From positions 1 to 5,743 of the forward strand of contig JAJFMO010000271.1 in the NCBI GenBank assembly GCA_020697475.1: DNA of 5,743 nt. The letters run 5' to 3'. The translations under genes were made by a program, and so were the position numbers. Positions 5,634 through 5,743 of this stretch are shown here, piece after piece. Below the pieces are notes generated by a model that ran no database searches, was not told the DNA's origin, and saw only the letters and a program-made list of their open reading frames with translations. The stretch is from Paenibacillaceae bacterium (GTDB lineage Bacteria > Bacillota > Bacilli > Paenibacillales > NBRC-103111). Numbering within the stretch: position 1 is the stretch's first letter; every line of letters begins with the position of its first letter.

Positions 5634-5714
5634 ATGCTTACGAAGTAAGCAATTCCTGTCGGAATTGCTAAGCGGATGCTTACGACGAAAGCAATTCTTG
5701 ACAGAATTGCTTAA
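5634..5714 (+). repeat. Two tandem hairpin units, 42-base period
   Basis: Unit A (5634-5672) and unit B (5676-5714) are about 39 bases each and align without gaps at a 42-base offset, differing at some seven positions. Each begins ATGCTTACGA and contains an 8-bp inverted repeat with a 4-base loop: GCAATTCC / GGAATTGC around TGTC in A (5649-5668), and GCAATTCT / AGAATTGC around TGAC in B (5691-5710; the stem extends to 10 bp over 5689-5712). The innermost pair changes from C-G to T-A, a compensatory pair of substitutions. Unit A also has a perfect GCTTAC / GTAAGC stem around GAA (5636-5650), reduced to 4 bp in B. Unit B ends just before the next gene's ribosome binding site. It could be an RNA leader structure, a pair of operators four helical turns apart, or a dispersed genomic repeat. 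Confidence 0.8.
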
Positions 5715-5716
5715 CT

Positions 5717-5722
5717 AGGAGG
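5717..5722 (+). promoter_or_regulatory. Ribosome binding site of the last, partial gene
   Basis: AGGAGG, 5 bases before ATG 5728 and 4 bases after the last paired base of hairpin unit B. It is a near-perfect Shine-Dalgarno and the main evidence that a real gene starts here. Being so close, it could be occluded if the hairpin extended or a protein bound it. Confidence 0.75.
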
Positions 5723-5727
5723 AAGAC

Positions 5728-5743
5728 ATGTACAGCGACAAGC
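5728..5743 (+). CDS. Start of an unidentified gene, 3' partial (MYSDK...)
   Basis: Only five codons (Met-Tyr-Ser-Asp-Lys) and one base are in the window. The ATG is supported by AGGAGG at 5-base spacing and an intergenic promoter candidate upstream. Five residues cannot identify a family. From general gene order in Paenibacillus-like genomes, a ribose-phosphate pyrophosphokinase (PRPP synthase, which would feed HisG) or a gene of the trxB/yvcJ/yvcK neighbourhood would be plausible, but this is a guess from context and memory, not from the sequence. Confidence 0.6.

Overview
The window is a 3' portion of a histidine biosynthesis operon, all on the + strand: hisD (5' end cut off by the window), hisB, hisH, hisA, hisF, hisIE and hisJ, followed by the first five codons of another gene. 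The order hisD-B-H-A-F-I(E), the monofunctional HisB, the PHP-type histidinol phosphatase HisJ and the absence of hisC all point to a Bacillota / Bacillales source. The high G+C coding sequence (about 60% by eye) and hisJ lying directly behind a fused hisIE suggest a Paenibacillaceae-like organism. That assignment is an inference from layout and protein style, not from a database match.

Layout: 1-980 hisD, the last two steps (histidinol to histidine); 973-1605 hisB, overlapping hisD by 8 bases; 1609-2211 hisH with a GTG start; 2212-2452 a 241-base AT-richer gap (about 44% G+C by hand count) filled by a palindromic array of four 25-base repeats; 2453-3187 hisA; 3217-3975 hisF; 3972-4667 hisIE, GTG start, 4-base overlap with hisF; 4709-5521 hisJ; 5522-5727 a 206-base gap (about 42% G+C by hand count) with a TATAAT promoter candidate and two tandem 42-base-period hairpin units; 5728 onward the start of the next gene, behind a strong ribosome binding site.

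Together the genes cover most of the pathway. HisIE performs the second and third steps (PR-ATP hydrolysis, then PR-AMP ring opening), HisA isomerises ProFAR to PRFAR, HisH and HisF form the glutamine-dependent IGP synthase, HisB dehydrates IGP, HisJ dephosphorylates histidinol phosphate, and HisD makes histidine. HisG (with or without HisZ) would lie upstream, outside the window. No hisC transaminase is seen here.

Every enzyme has its expected catalytic residues and a normal length, so the coding content is conventional and I see no undescribed protein system. The points of interest are the two non-coding gaps: the symmetrical repeat array inserted inside the operon between hisH and hisA, and the duplicated hairpin leader, with a compensatory base-pair change, that abuts the ribosome binding site of the gene after hisJ.
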